Shown: in pieces, positions 30,594-41,998 of the stretch
How positions within the stretch are numbered: position 1 is the first letter of the stretch
Layout: each line of letters starts with the position of its first letter
Assembly: GCF_037026715.1 (NCBI RefSeq)
Contig: NZ_JBANCG010000001.1
Span: 434,001 to 498,000, forward strand
Source: Breoghania sp037026715
Lineage (GTDB): Bacteria; Pseudomonadota; Alphaproteobacteria; Rhizobiales; Stappiaceae
Length of the DNA stretch: 64,000 nt
Reading direction: 5' to 3'
The notes under the pieces: generated by a model
Databases searched by the model: none
What the model saw: the letters and a program-made list of their open reading frames with translations, nothing else
What the model was told of the DNA's origin: nothing
Translations under genes and position numbers: made by a program

Positions 30594-31397
30594 TCACAAG
30601 ACCAGTGCCGCGCCGTCCCGCAGGATCGCCTCGACTGCCGGCACATAGCCGGATCCCTTGGCGTGCAGCACCAGTCCCGGCCTCAGTCGCATTGGCCCGC
30701 GCGAGCCGCGAATGCCGCGCAAGATGATGCGGGTGGCATCTTCGCTCGCGCGCGGAAAGACTGGAAAAACAACGACTTGTCCGAAGCGGCCGGCCATCGC
30801 GGCGAGCACGTCATCCAGCCCGTCGGCGCGGAAGATCATCGTCATCGAGCCGCCGGAAACCAGCAGGTCGGAGGCCGTTCTGAGCCACGGATCAAGCCCG
30901 CCCTCGGCCAGAACATGGGCCCCGGCCTTCGCCGCATGGGGCGAGGGGCGGTGGCGGGTGTCGTAGAAGGGCGGGTTCATGATGACGTGATCCGCCATCC
31001 CGGGCGCCAGACCTTGCGCCTTGCGGGCCTGGCCCTTGGCCGTCACGTCCGCGCCAAGTATCTGGACGCGCTCGGAAAATCTTGAATTCTCGGGCAGCGA
31101 CAGGCTTTCGCGGGCCAGATGGCACAGGCTCTCCTCGCGCTCCACCAGAGTGACCTCGATCGCGCCGATGCGCGCGGCGGCGCATAGTCCGGCGGCCCCG
31201 GCGCCTGCGCCGAGATCGACGACGCGGCCCGCGGTTTCGGCCGGAAGGCTCGCCGCCAGCAGCACGGCATCAAGTCCGGAGCGATGGTGACGCGCGCTGG
31301 GCTGGAACAATTCCACCTGTCCGCCCAGGAACTTGTCCCGGGTCACGGGGTCCCGGGCGACCTCGTCGCCGGGCCGCGTGACCGTCTTTTCGATCAC
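30594..31397 (-). CDS. TrmN6-like SAM-dependent N6-adenine methyltransferase
   Basis: The 267-residue protein has the SAM-binding motif DLGAGAGAAG (residues 61-70) and the N6-adenine catalytic motif NPPF (141-144). The opening KFLGGQVELFQPSARHHRSG, then LDAVLLAA, is typical of enzymes related to tRNA1(Val) A37 methyltransferase. The RNA target is inferred from family. Its start overlaps the stop of the DUF2007 gene (ATGA), a pairing common in this order. Confidence 0.87.
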   Translation of the reverse strand: MIEKTVTRPGDEVARDPVTRDKFLGGQVELFQPSARHHRSGLDAVLLAASLPAETAGRVVDLGAGAGAAGLCAAARIGAIEVTLVEREESLCHLARESLSLPENSRFSERVQILGADVTAKGQARKAQGLAPGMADHVIMNPPFYDTRHRPSPHAAKAGAHVLAEGGLDPWLRTASDLLVSGGSMTMIFRADGLDDVLAAMAGRFGQVVVFPVFPRASEDATRIILRGIRGSRGPMRLRPGLVLHAKGSGYVPAVEAILRDGAALVL

Positions 31398-31633
31398 GCG
31401 TTCTTCTCCGTGTCGGCGGTCAGTTCCGCTCCCATGCCCGCCTCTTCAAGCAAGGTGCAGGCGACCTCGTAACCTTCGCTCACGACGAGAACGCGGCGCG
31501 GCAGCACGCCGAGCGAGCCCTCAAGAACGCTCATGTTCTGGTCGAGCACCATGAAGTGAATGCCGGCCTCGCCAAGCAGCGCCGCCACGTGGGAAATGGT
31601 CACCGGATCATTGGTTTTCAGAAGTTCCCTCAA
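31394..31633 (-). CDS. DUF2007-domain protein
   Basis: The 79-residue protein MRELLKTNDPVTISHVAALL, then GEAGIHFMVLDQNMSVLEGS, matches DUF2007, a small domain proposed to bind ligands or take part in signalling, without a proven role. The start is TTG at 31633, with AAGGAG 9 nt upstream and the family's usual MRELLKTND opening; the frame further upstream is not supported. Translation is coupled to the methyltransferase gene. Confidence 0.88.
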   Translation of the reverse strand: MRELLKTNDPVTISHVAALLGEAGIHFMVLDQNMSVLEGSLGVLPRRVLVVSEGYEVACTLLEEAGMGAELTADTEKNA

Positions 31634-31794
31634 AGTCCAACGCTCCTTGGGCCGGGATCTGTCGACTGGGCCGGCTCGCAAACGGAAAAACTCCTGCCTG
31701 ATCCCGGGCAGTCGGTCCGCTGCGACGCTCGGTCCGATCCTATTATGCCGAATGGAAGATTGGAATAATGCTGGGAGAAATGCCGAGATCGTCG

Positions 31795-31821
31795 AAAAAA
31801 CCGGCGCTTTCGCGCCGGTTT
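31795..31821 (-). terminator. Intrinsic terminator of the dCache receptor gene
   Basis: AAACCGGCGC pairs with GCGCCGGTTT across a 4-nt loop; read on the minus strand it continues in T. It lies 45 bp after the receptor stop codon and separates that gene from the DUF2007-methyltransferase unit. Confidence 0.8.
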
Positions 31822-31865
31822 CCCATCAACAGAACGCTGTCGGCGGGCCCGCCGGCAGGGCAAAG

Positions 31866-33833
31866 TCAGGCGGCTGCGACATCGCGCAGGAAGTCTTCGA
31901 TCTTCAACCGCAGGTCGGCTGTGCTTCTTGCGGTTTCGCTCGATGCCTGCAGCACGCCTTCCGCAGTGCCGGTCGTCTCCGTCGTGCCGTCGGCGACGGA
32001 GTGCATGTTCTGCGTCACCAGCCGGGTTCCGGAAGCGGCTTCGGTGACGTTGACCGAGATCTCCTGCGTCGCCGTTCCCTGTTCCGCCACGGCGCCGGCG
32101 ATGGCGGAGGTGAAGCCGTTCACCTCTTCCATGATCCGCGTGATGTCCTCGATCACCGCCACGGTCTCGCGCGTCGATCCCTGGATAGCCTGGATCTGGG
32201 AGGAAATCTCCTCGGTGGCCTTGGAGGTCTGGGTGGCGAGTTCCTTGACCTCCGCGGCGACGACCGCAAAGCCCTTGCCGGCTTCACCGGCCCGCGCGGC
32301 CTCGATCGTCGCGTTGAGCGCCAGCAGATTGGTCTGCTCGGCGATCGCCTGGATGAGGCTCACGACCTCGCCGATCTTCTGTGCCGCCGCATCGAGGCTT
32401 GCGACCTTGGCGTTGGACAGCTCCGCGCTCTCGCTCGCCCTTGCGACGATCGCGCTGCTCTGGGCGACCTGCCGGTTGATCTCGGCGATGGAGGCGCTGA
32501 GTTCTTCCGCTGCCGATGCGACTGTCTGCACATTGGCGGTCGCCTGCTCGGAAGCCGCCGATGCGCTGGTGGATTTCTCCTCCGTCTGGCTGGCGATCGT
32601 CTTCAGGTTGACGGCCGCCTCGTTGAGGTGCGCGGTGTTCTCGTCCACGTTCGAGAGGGCCTGCCCGACAACCTGCTGAAACTTCTCGATGAGCTTCTCG
32701 ACACGCTTCTGGCGTTCCTCCTGATGGCGCGCATGCTCTTCACTCTTTGCCTCGAGTTTCAGGCGCGCCTTCTCGTTGTCGCGGAACACCGCAACGGCCC
32801 GGGCGATGGAGCCGATTTCGTCGCTGCGCTCGAGCCCGGCGATGTTCGTTTCGAGCTCACCGTCGGCGATGAGCCCCATCGCGCCGGTGACAGAAGCCAA
32901 CGGCCGGGCGAGGAGCCTGTGAAACAGCAGCCCGAGTATGAGCATCATCAAGACACCGGCGAACAGTGCCGCGCCCCCGGCCACGTACCGCATCCGTGTG
33001 AGGCTCGCAAAGGCCGCATCCCGGTCAAGCTCCATGCCGATGTACCAGTCGGTTGCCAGCGGCAGTCCCTCGATGCGGGTGAAGGCGACCAGCCTTTCGC
33101 CGTCGGGCGTCGGGATCTGCTGGAGGCTCGGGTCGGTCAGCGAAGGTGCCTTCAGCGGGAAGAGGTCGGCGAGTTTCCGTGTCACCATTCCGCTTTCGGG
33201 GTGAACCAGGATCTTGCCGCCGCCGTCGACGAGGAAGAAATAGCCGAGCCCCTTCAGGTCTAGCTTGCTGAGGAACGTGCCGATTTGGTCGATGGCGAAG
33301 TCGCCGCCATAGACGCCACCCAGTTTCCCGTCGCGCCGGACCGGTGCGGCGACGGAAATGACCAGCTTGCCGGAGATCGTGTCGAGATAGGGCTCGGTCA
33401 GGGTCACGGAACCGGCGTCGACTGCCTGAGCGTACCACGGTCGCTTGCGCGGGTCGTAGCCGGCGGGCGGGTCCCAATGCGGCCAGGACGTCATGGTACC
33501 GCTTGCCTCGTCCGCAAAGTAGTTGCTGACGTAGGTTTTCGTCTGGATATCCGAATCAAGGGCGCTGACAGTCGTCTGGTTCGCCTTTTCGAGGCGCTGC
33601 GCCGCCATCTCGGCAAGGAAAATCCGTCCCGCAAACCAGTTCTGGATCGTCCTTTGCGCAGAAAACCCGGCCGTCTCGACAAACCGCTCGAGATCCTCAA
33701 TCTTTGATGCGCGTTCGTTCACGTCGTTGAATATTGCGAACACGGCGAAGATAGCCGTTATCACAAGCGTTGCAGCCACGAGGATCTTTGTTATCGCACT
33801 CTTCTGGCGCACGGGGCGGATCGAAATTTTCAT
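31866..33833 (-). CDS. Methyl-accepting chemotaxis protein with dCache sensor (amino-acid type)
   Basis: The 655-residue receptor has a first membrane helix (about 14-36), a periplasmic dCache_1 sensor (45-275), a second helix (283-305), HAMP (306-358) and a signalling domain with AEQTNLLALNATIEAARAGE. The sensor carries Y126, R131, W133, Y134, Y149 and D178, the same residues at the same spacings as the amino-acid-binding motif of PctA-type receptors, so an amino-acid ligand is likely. There is no C-terminal CheR-docking pentapeptide. It stands alone between ispB and the DUF2007 gene, behind an AT-rich upstream region. Confidence 0.94.
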   Translation of the reverse strand: MKISIRPVRQKSAITKILVAATLVITAIFAVFAIFNDVNERASKIEDLERFVETAGFSAQRTIQNWFAGRIFLAEMAAQRLEKANQTTVSALDSDIQTKTYVSNYFADEASGTMTSWPHWDPPAGYDPRKRPWYAQAVDAGSVTLTEPYLDTISGKLVISVAAPVRRDGKLGGVYGGDFAIDQIGTFLSKLDLKGLGYFFLVDGGGKILVHPESGMVTRKLADLFPLKAPSLTDPSLQQIPTPDGERLVAFTRIEGLPLATDWYIGMELDRDAAFASLTRMRYVAGGAALFAGVLMMLILGLLFHRLLARPLASVTGAMGLIADGELETNIAGLERSDEIGSIARAVAVFRDNEKARLKLEAKSEEHARHQEERQKRVEKLIEKFQQVVGQALSNVDENTAHLNEAAVNLKTIASQTEEKSTSASAASEQATANVQTVASAAEELSASIAEINRQVAQSSAIVARASESAELSNAKVASLDAAAQKIGEVVSLIQAIAEQTNLLALNATIEAARAGEAGKGFAVVAAEVKELATQTSKATEEISSQIQAIQGSTRETVAVIEDITRIMEEVNGFTSAIAGAVAEQGTATQEISVNVTEAASGTRLVTQNMHSVADGTTETTGTAEGVLQASSETARSTADLRLKIEDFLRDVAAA

Positions 33834-34146
33834 TTTTGACTCCGATAATATTCGTCTCGATTCTCTGTCAAAAATGCTGAATCTTTTGTAAAAGACGAAT
33901 AAAACTTATGCATAGTTCGTCAGGAAAAGCGTATTAATTTCCAATCTCCAGGAATTGATTTTTCGCAATTACCTTAGGTGAACTTGGCTGGCTAAGGTCT
34001 GCTGCGGGGCTCGTCCCAGGTTCGCTGTCCGGTAGCCGGCACAACCCGGAGGGACTCATCGGTCCCGTCGTCAAGGCGCGGCTTGCCGAGCCGCCTTCGG
34101 CAACCTATTGTCCGCCGGAAATTCGAGGCAAGCGGAGAAGACAGGC
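33834..34146. other. AT-rich divergent region, dCache receptor / ispB
   Basis: The receptor-proximal 130 bp (33840-33970) are strikingly AT-rich for this genome and must hold the receptor promoter; no clear sigma-factor consensus is seen. The ispB-proximal part has normal composition. No small gene is supported. Confidence 0.4.
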
Positions 34147-35160
34147 GTGGGCGTTGTCGTTCCATTTGAGGAAAAAGAGGATTCGGCCGGGATTTCGCGG
34201 CTGAGCGGTCTGGTTGCGCGTGGCATGGAAGCCGTCAACGGGATCATCCTTTCCAAGGCGGGCTCCGATGTGGAGATGATCCCGGAGGTCGCGAACCATC
34301 TGATCTCCTCCGGGGGCAAGCGTTTGCGCCCGATGCTGACCATCGCCACGGCGCAGATGTTCGGCTACGAGGGCTCCGGCCACACCCAGCTGGCGGCCTG
34401 CGTTGAGTTCATGCACACCGCCACGCTGCTGCACGACGATGTCGTCGACGAGAGCGACATGCGTCGCGGCAAGCTGGCCGCGCGCAAGCTGTGGGGCAAT
34501 CAGGCGAGTGTGCTGGTGGGCGATTTCCTGCTCGGTCAGGCGTTCCGGATGATGGTCGAGGTCGGCTCGATGGATGCGCTTGCCGTGCTGTCGGACGCCG
34601 CCGCTGTCATCGCCGAAGGCGAGGTGATGCAGCTCGGCGCCGCCAAGAACACCGAGACCACCGAGGACGACTATCTCGCCGTGATCCGAGCCAAGACCGC
34701 GGCGCTGTTCTCCGCCGCGTCCGAAGTCGGCCCGATCATTGCCGGCGCAAGTGCTGCCCAGCGTGCGGCCTGCCGCTCCTATGGCGTCAATCTCGGCCTC
34801 GCCTTCCAGCTGGTGGACGATGCGCTCGACTACGGCGGATCGGCGGATGCGCTCGGCAAGCGCACGGGCGACGATTTCCGTGAAGGCAAGATCACGCTGC
34901 CGGTTGTGCTCAGCTATCGGCGCGGTTCGGATGAGGACCGCGCCTTCTGGAAGCGCTGCCTTGAAGAGGGGCAGATCGAGGACGGCGATCTGGAAAAGGC
35001 GATCGAGATGATGCGCGGCCAGGGCGCCATCGCGGACACGGTGGAGCGTGCCCGCCACTATGGAGCTGTCGCGCGTGACGCGCTCGCGCCGCTGCCGGCA
35101 GGCGACTACAAGCAGGCGCTGCTGGAAGTCGTGGATTTCTGCATCGAACGCGTGCACTGA
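34147..35160 (+). CDS. ispB: Polyprenyl diphosphate synthase (octaprenyl/decaprenyl type)
   Basis: The 337-residue trans-prenyltransferase builds the long isoprenoid side chain of ubiquinone by condensing isopentenyl diphosphate. The first aspartate-rich motif is HDDVVDESDMRRG and the second DDALDYGG. SSGGKRLRPML and GEVMQLG are also present. The start is GTG at 34147 (MGVVVPFEEKEDS) with GCGGAGAAG upstream; a TTG at 34108 is the alternative. The chain length cannot be set from sequence; decaprenyl is common in this group. Confidence 0.93.
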   Translation: MGVVVPFEEKEDSAGISRLSGLVARGMEAVNGIILSKAGSDVEMIPEVANHLISSGGKRLRPMLTIATAQMFGYEGSGHTQLAACVEFMHTATLLHDDVVDESDMRRGKLAARKLWGNQASVLVGDFLLGQAFRMMVEVGSMDALAVLSDAAAVIAEGEVMQLGAAKNTETTEDDYLAVIRAKTAALFSAASEVGPIIAGASAAQRAACRSYGVNLGLAFQLVDDALDYGGSADALGKRTGDDFREGKITLPVVLSYRRGSDEDRAFWKRCLEEGQIEDGDLEKAIEMMRGQGAIADTVERARHYGAVARDALAPLPAGDYKQALLEVVDFCIERVH

Positions 35161-35265
35161 CGACGAGGGTCAGGCGGCTTTTGGGGACGCGGAGAGTCCG
35201 CGCCTCCGCGTCATCCCCGGTCGTTTTGTGGTCCGGGCAGGGGAGCTGAGGGTGGTTGTGCTGCG

Positions 35266-35637
35266 GCCCATCAGTCGAGACGACCGCTTGAACTGCCCCC
35301 CAGAGCCTGGCCAGAAAATAGTATCGGGCTATGCGCTTTCGGCTATTCCGCCTCATGCCCCTCCGCCGTCATTGCCCGGCGAAGTCCGGGCAATCCACCG
35401 CCGGCCGCAGCATTTGGGCTGCGCGCTGGATCACCCGGACTTCGCCGGGTGATGACGGTGGAGAGATATGAACGGGGGAGAGGTATGCAGGCGCGTGGAA
35501 TTCCGGGCGACGAACCGACGACCATTTCCGGGCCAGGCTCTACGGATGGCGTTATCGTCTTGTCCGTTTCTCTGGAATAGCGGCATATACAACGTCATCG
35601 TAAGGAGGCGGCGTCAGCGCCGTCTCGAAGGATGCGC
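35266..35637. repeat. Degenerate repeat A (copy 3) containing E and B elements
   Basis: The outer A palindrome is decayed: left half CCATCAGTCGAGACGACCG (35268-35302), right half from 35540 to CGTCTCGAAGGATGCGCC. Between them lies a complete E element (35303-35539), itself containing a B palindrome (about 35368-35459). It occupies the 554-bp gap between ispB and the NIT receptor gene, where no gene is seen. Confidence 0.7.
35303..35539. mobile_element. MITE-like element E, copy 1 (with B inside)
   Basis: Terminal inverted repeats GAGCCTGGCCAGAAAAT (left) and AGAGCCTGGCCCGGAAATG (right, reversed). Inside are arm X (ATCGGGCTATGCGCTTTCGG), the B palindrome and arm Y (GAATTCCGGGCGACGAACC). There is no coding capacity. 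Flanking duplication has decayed (CCCA / CTAC). Confidence 0.65.
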
Positions 35638-35714
35638 CGAATGCTCCCGTCCTGCCCGGGGCGCTCCCGATCAATATCCCGATCCCATTCCAGTCGATCC
35701 GATCGAAAAGCGTT

Positions 35715-37775
35715 CTAGCCGGCGCGGATACGTTCGAGGAAGCTGTGGGTCTGCTGGCGCAGTTCGCTCGTGTGCGTGGCCACGGTGTCGGCGAGATTGA
35801 GGACCTTCAGCGAGGCGGAACTGGAATCGCTGGCCGCCTGACCGACGCCGGCGATGTTGCCGGCAACCTGTTCGCTGCCTTCGGCCGCCTGCTGGATGCT
35901 TGTCGCGATCTCGCGCGTTGCCGCACCTTGCTGTTCCACCGCCGCCGCGATGGAACTCGCAAGGCTGTTCAGGTCCTCGATCAATGTCGTGACCATCTCG
36001 ATTGCCGATACGGAAGATTGCGTCTCGTTCTGAATTTCCGAGATCTGCGTGCTGATCTCTTCCGTCGCCTTCGATGTTTGTGTCGCCAGTTCCTTCACCT
36101 CGGAGGCGACCACGGCAAAGCCCTTGCCGGCCTCGCCCGCGCGGGCGGCCTCGATCGTTGCATTGAGCGCCAGAAGGTTGGTCTGCTCGGCGATCGCCTG
36201 GATCAGGCCGACGATGTCGCCGATCTTCTGGACCGATCCGGAAAGGGCCTGCACCTGGCCGACCGACTTCTGCACCGCGGAGGTGGCGGTGGAGGCCTTG
36301 TCGGAGGACGCCTGTGCCTGACGGCCGATCTCATCGACCGAGCTGCCCATTTCCTCGGTCGCGCTGGCGACCGTCTGCACGTTGCCGGCCATCTGTTCGG
36401 AAGCCGAAGCGACCGCGCTCGACTGGTTGGAGGTCTCCTCCGCCATGGCAGACATGCTCTGCGCGGCTTCGCGCAATTCGCCGGTGTTCTCGCTCACCGC
36501 GATGATGATGTTGCCCACGGCCGCCTCGAAGTCGTTGGCGAGGGCCTGCATCATCTCCTTCTTGCGCTGCGCCTCGCGCTCTGCCTCCTGCGCGGCCTTT
36601 GCCTCCAGGTCGCGCTTGGCGATTGCGTTTTCCTTGAAGACGGCCATCGCACGGGCCATGCCGCCGATCTCGTCGGCGAGCACGTGGTCCACGATCTCCA
36701 CCTCCACATCGCCTTCGGCAAGCCGCCGCATGCCGCCTGACAGCCGCCGGACAGGGATCGAGATGGAGCGGGCGATGAGAAAGGACAGGCCGCCGACAAA
36801 GACGAGTACCGCGACAAGTCCGGCGGCAAGCAACATCATCTCGCGTTCGACGGCATGCAGGATGTCATTCGCATCGGCCAGGATATCGTGGGCGACGATG
36901 TCCTCCACGCGCTTGATTTCGTCGATGCGCCTGGTGGCGGCGGCGAACCATTGCCGGCCGGTGACGCCTGATATGTCGCCCCCGAAGGGGCCGCTGTAGC
37001 CGATCTCGCGCAGGCGATCGACTTCCTGTCCGTGCGGGCCGGTCAGCACCTCCTCCAGCTCCGCCTTGCCGTCGCCGGGCGAAAACTGCTTGAAGGTGTT
37101 GAAGTAGGCTTTCTGCTCGGCAGCAAGACCGACGAACCGGTCATAGACCTCCTTGGAGAACTCGCCGGCGCCGAAGCCGTTGGCGCCCATCGCGCGCTCG
37201 ATGCCCGCGCGTTCCTTGCCTTGCTGAAGCGCCGCATAGGCCAACGAATCGCGGACCAGATGGCCGTCCTTCGCCAGCGACGTGATCGCCTCGACCATGT
37301 CGAGCATGTCGGAGATCGTGCCGGTATAGTACTTGGCCATCTCGCCCAGGGTCGCTTTCTGGTCGTCGACCGACCGGCGTGCGGCAGCGAGGTTTTCGAG
37401 GTCCTCGCGCGCGCGGCCGAACGGCTCGGCGAAAGCCGGCGTGGCCAGTGCCCCGGTTGCCTGCGGGATCGTCTGACGGAAGATCGCCAGCGCCCGATCC
37501 GTATCGCTACGCTGTGCGGCCAGTTCGTCCTTGAATTCCCTGCCTTTGGAGCCGATGTAGCCCGCGGATGTACCCCGCTCCTTTTGCAGTTCGTGGATGA
37601 GCCCGGACAGCGCAGGGGCACGGGCGATGATGCTGGTTATGTTCTGTTCGTGTCTCAGCAGCAGCCAGTCGTGGACAAGCCAGCGTCCACCCAGGAAGGC
37701 GATGACGAGCGCCGGGAAAATGCAAAGAACAACAATACGAGCGGGAATCGACAGTCGCGAAATCGTCAACATCAT
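35715..37775 (-). CDS. Methyl-accepting chemotaxis protein with NIT sensor domain
   Basis: The 686-residue receptor has TM1 (13-34), a helical periplasmic NIT domain starting LIHELQKERGTSAGYIGS (59-76) and running to about residue 305, TM2 (314-336), HAMP, and a signalling domain with AEQTNLLALNATIEAARAGE. NIT domains are named for nitrate/nitrite sensing, but only some members are proven to bind these ions. ATG at 37775 or 37772 starts the gene. It stands alone behind an AT-rich region of about 140 bp. Confidence 0.93.
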   Translation of the reverse strand: MMLTISRLSIPARIVVLCIFPALVIAFLGGRWLVHDWLLLRHEQNITSIIARAPALSGLIHELQKERGTSAGYIGSKGREFKDELAAQRSDTDRALAIFRQTIPQATGALATPAFAEPFGRAREDLENLAAARRSVDDQKATLGEMAKYYTGTISDMLDMVEAITSLAKDGHLVRDSLAYAALQQGKERAGIERAMGANGFGAGEFSKEVYDRFVGLAAEQKAYFNTFKQFSPGDGKAELEEVLTGPHGQEVDRLREIGYSGPFGGDISGVTGRQWFAAATRRIDEIKRVEDIVAHDILADANDILHAVEREMMLLAAGLVAVLVFVGGLSFLIARSISIPVRRLSGGMRRLAEGDVEVEIVDHVLADEIGGMARAMAVFKENAIAKRDLEAKAAQEAEREAQRKKEMMQALANDFEAAVGNIIIAVSENTGELREAAQSMSAMAEETSNQSSAVASASEQMAGNVQTVASATEEMGSSVDEIGRQAQASSDKASTATSAVQKSVGQVQALSGSVQKIGDIVGLIQAIAEQTNLLALNATIEAARAGEAGKGFAVVASEVKELATQTSKATEEISTQISEIQNETQSSVSAIEMVTTLIEDLNSLASSIAAAVEQQGAATREIATSIQQAAEGSEQVAGNIAGVGQAASDSSSASLKVLNLADTVATHTSELRQQTHSFLERIRAG

Positions 37776-37953
37776 TGCGTTGCCCCGAAAACAGATGCTT
37801 CGGGGCGCGATTATCGAGCTGTAGAATTAATAAAATATCTAGTCACGTGGTTTTGTTTCGTATTTTGCGCCTTATCATTGAAGCAATTCATTCAAAATAG
37901 GAGTAATTACGTATGTAATATCAGCTAACTATTATAAATATACGAGAATATCC

Positions 37954-38958
37954 TTACGTCATATTCGGAGTTCTGGCGATCTGGAATTCGTCGTTGACCT
38001 TTCGGATCGACGAGAACGGATGCGCGGCCTCGCTGAGGTCCGTCGGCAGAAGTCCGACCCCTTCGCTGCCCCAGCGAATGCGTACGGCATCGAGAATCCA
38101 CGTCCGAGCCTGCGCCTCGCGCCGCCTCAAAAGGTCGCCCGTCTCGCTCAGCGCCTTCCAATGGGCCTCGCAGGCGTCGGCAAGGTCGGCGATGCCCTCT
38201 CCCGTCGTGGCGGAGACGAGGACCGCCCGGGCCGTGGGGCCTCGGGGCGTGGGAGCGGCGAGGGTGAGCGCGCCGCGCACATCCGCCAGCGCCCGCCGCG
38301 CGACGTCGCCCATGTCGGCCTTGGTGACGGCGACGACGTCCGGCAGTTCCATCACACCGGCCTTCATGAATTGCAGGCTGTCGCCCGAGCCCGGCTGGAT
38401 GCACAGCACCACCGTATCGGCGACGCTGGCGACATCCGCCTCCGACTGGCCGATGCCAACCGTTTCCACGATGACGAGATCAGCAACCGCCCGCATCAGC
38501 ACGGTGGCGGCCACGGCGTGATCGGACAATCCGCCCAGCCGGTCGCGCGCGGCCATGGAGCGCACGAAAAGCCGATCGTCCTCCGGGTCGGTGGCAAGGC
38601 GGGTGCGGTCGCCCAGAAGGGCACCGCCGGTGCGTCGGGAGGAGGGGTCGACGGCGAGAACGGCGACGGAAAGGTCTCTCGCCCGGGCATCGGCGATCAG
38701 CGCGCGCATCAGGGTCGACTTGCCGACCCCCGGAGGACCGGTCAGGCCAAGGACATGGGCGCGGGCGGCGGCGGCGGCCTCGTCGAGCAAGGTTGCGAGC
38801 GCCGCGCTGCCTTCCGCGGTTTCCACCGCGGCGAGCGCGCGGGCAAGCGCCGGCTTGCCGCCGGCCCTGATCGCCGCAACCGTTGCGATGCGCTCCGGCA
38901 GCTCCACCCGTTTCTCCCCCGCAGATTCCAAGGCAGCGAGGCCGCGCGGCGTCTCCAC
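37954..38958 (-). CDS. meaB: Methylmalonyl-CoA mutase-associated GTPase MeaB
   Basis: The 334-residue G3E-type GTPase has the P-loop GPPGVGKST (74-82), VDPSSRRTGGALLGDRTRL, IVETVGIGQSEADVASVADT and the base-recognition motif TKAD. MeaB loads and protects adenosylcobalamin-dependent methylmalonyl-CoA mutase, part of propionyl-CoA metabolism. The mutase gene is not in the window. The start is GTG at 38958, 58 bp downstream of the ppdK stop on the same strand, so the two may be cotranscribed. Confidence 0.94.
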   Translation of the reverse strand: METPRGLAALESAGEKRVELPERIATVAAIRAGGKPALARALAAVETAEGSAALATLLDEAAAAARAHVLGLTGPPGVGKSTLMRALIADARARDLSVAVLAVDPSSRRTGGALLGDRTRLATDPEDDRLFVRSMAARDRLGGLSDHAVAATVLMRAVADLVIVETVGIGQSEADVASVADTVVLCIQPGSGDSLQFMKAGVMELPDVVAVTKADMGDVARRALADVRGALTLAAPTPRGPTARAVLVSATTGEGIADLADACEAHWKALSETGDLLRRREAQARTWILDAVRIRWGSEGVGLLPTDLSEAAHPFSSIRKVNDEFQIARTPNMT

Positions 38959-39016
38959 CCGCCGCGCGGCCGGTCTCTCAACTCCCTGTCCGGGCCGGAC
39001 AGGCGTCAGGCGTGCG

Positions 39017-41689
<2,673 letters not shown>

Positions 41690-41998
41690 CGTCCGCCCTT
41701 CCTGATACGCCACGATTTGCTCCACCCATGCGAGCCGCACACTCGCCCGAATGCGAGTGCCCGCGACGGTCGCACGATCACCGTTGCCGGCTTTCCATGC
41801 AATTTCGCTCTGCACAAAACAAGGGTTTTCTGAAACCGACCGGTCGCCAACGAACGTGCGAAAGGCAATTTTGATCCCTGATTCATGGGGGATACCCCGT
41901 ACCGGGTGCCTTCCTTGCGGCTGCGTCACAAAAGGGCCATTCTGACCTTTCAACGAAGATGCGCTAAAAAGCGCGATTCGCGCGTCGAGTGAGGTACC
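41690..41998. other. Divergent promoter region, ppdK / TPR gene
   Basis: About 310 bp with normal composition and no supported gene. A small GCGCTAAAAAGCGC hairpin lies near 41962, before the TPR gene start. Confidence 0.4.
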
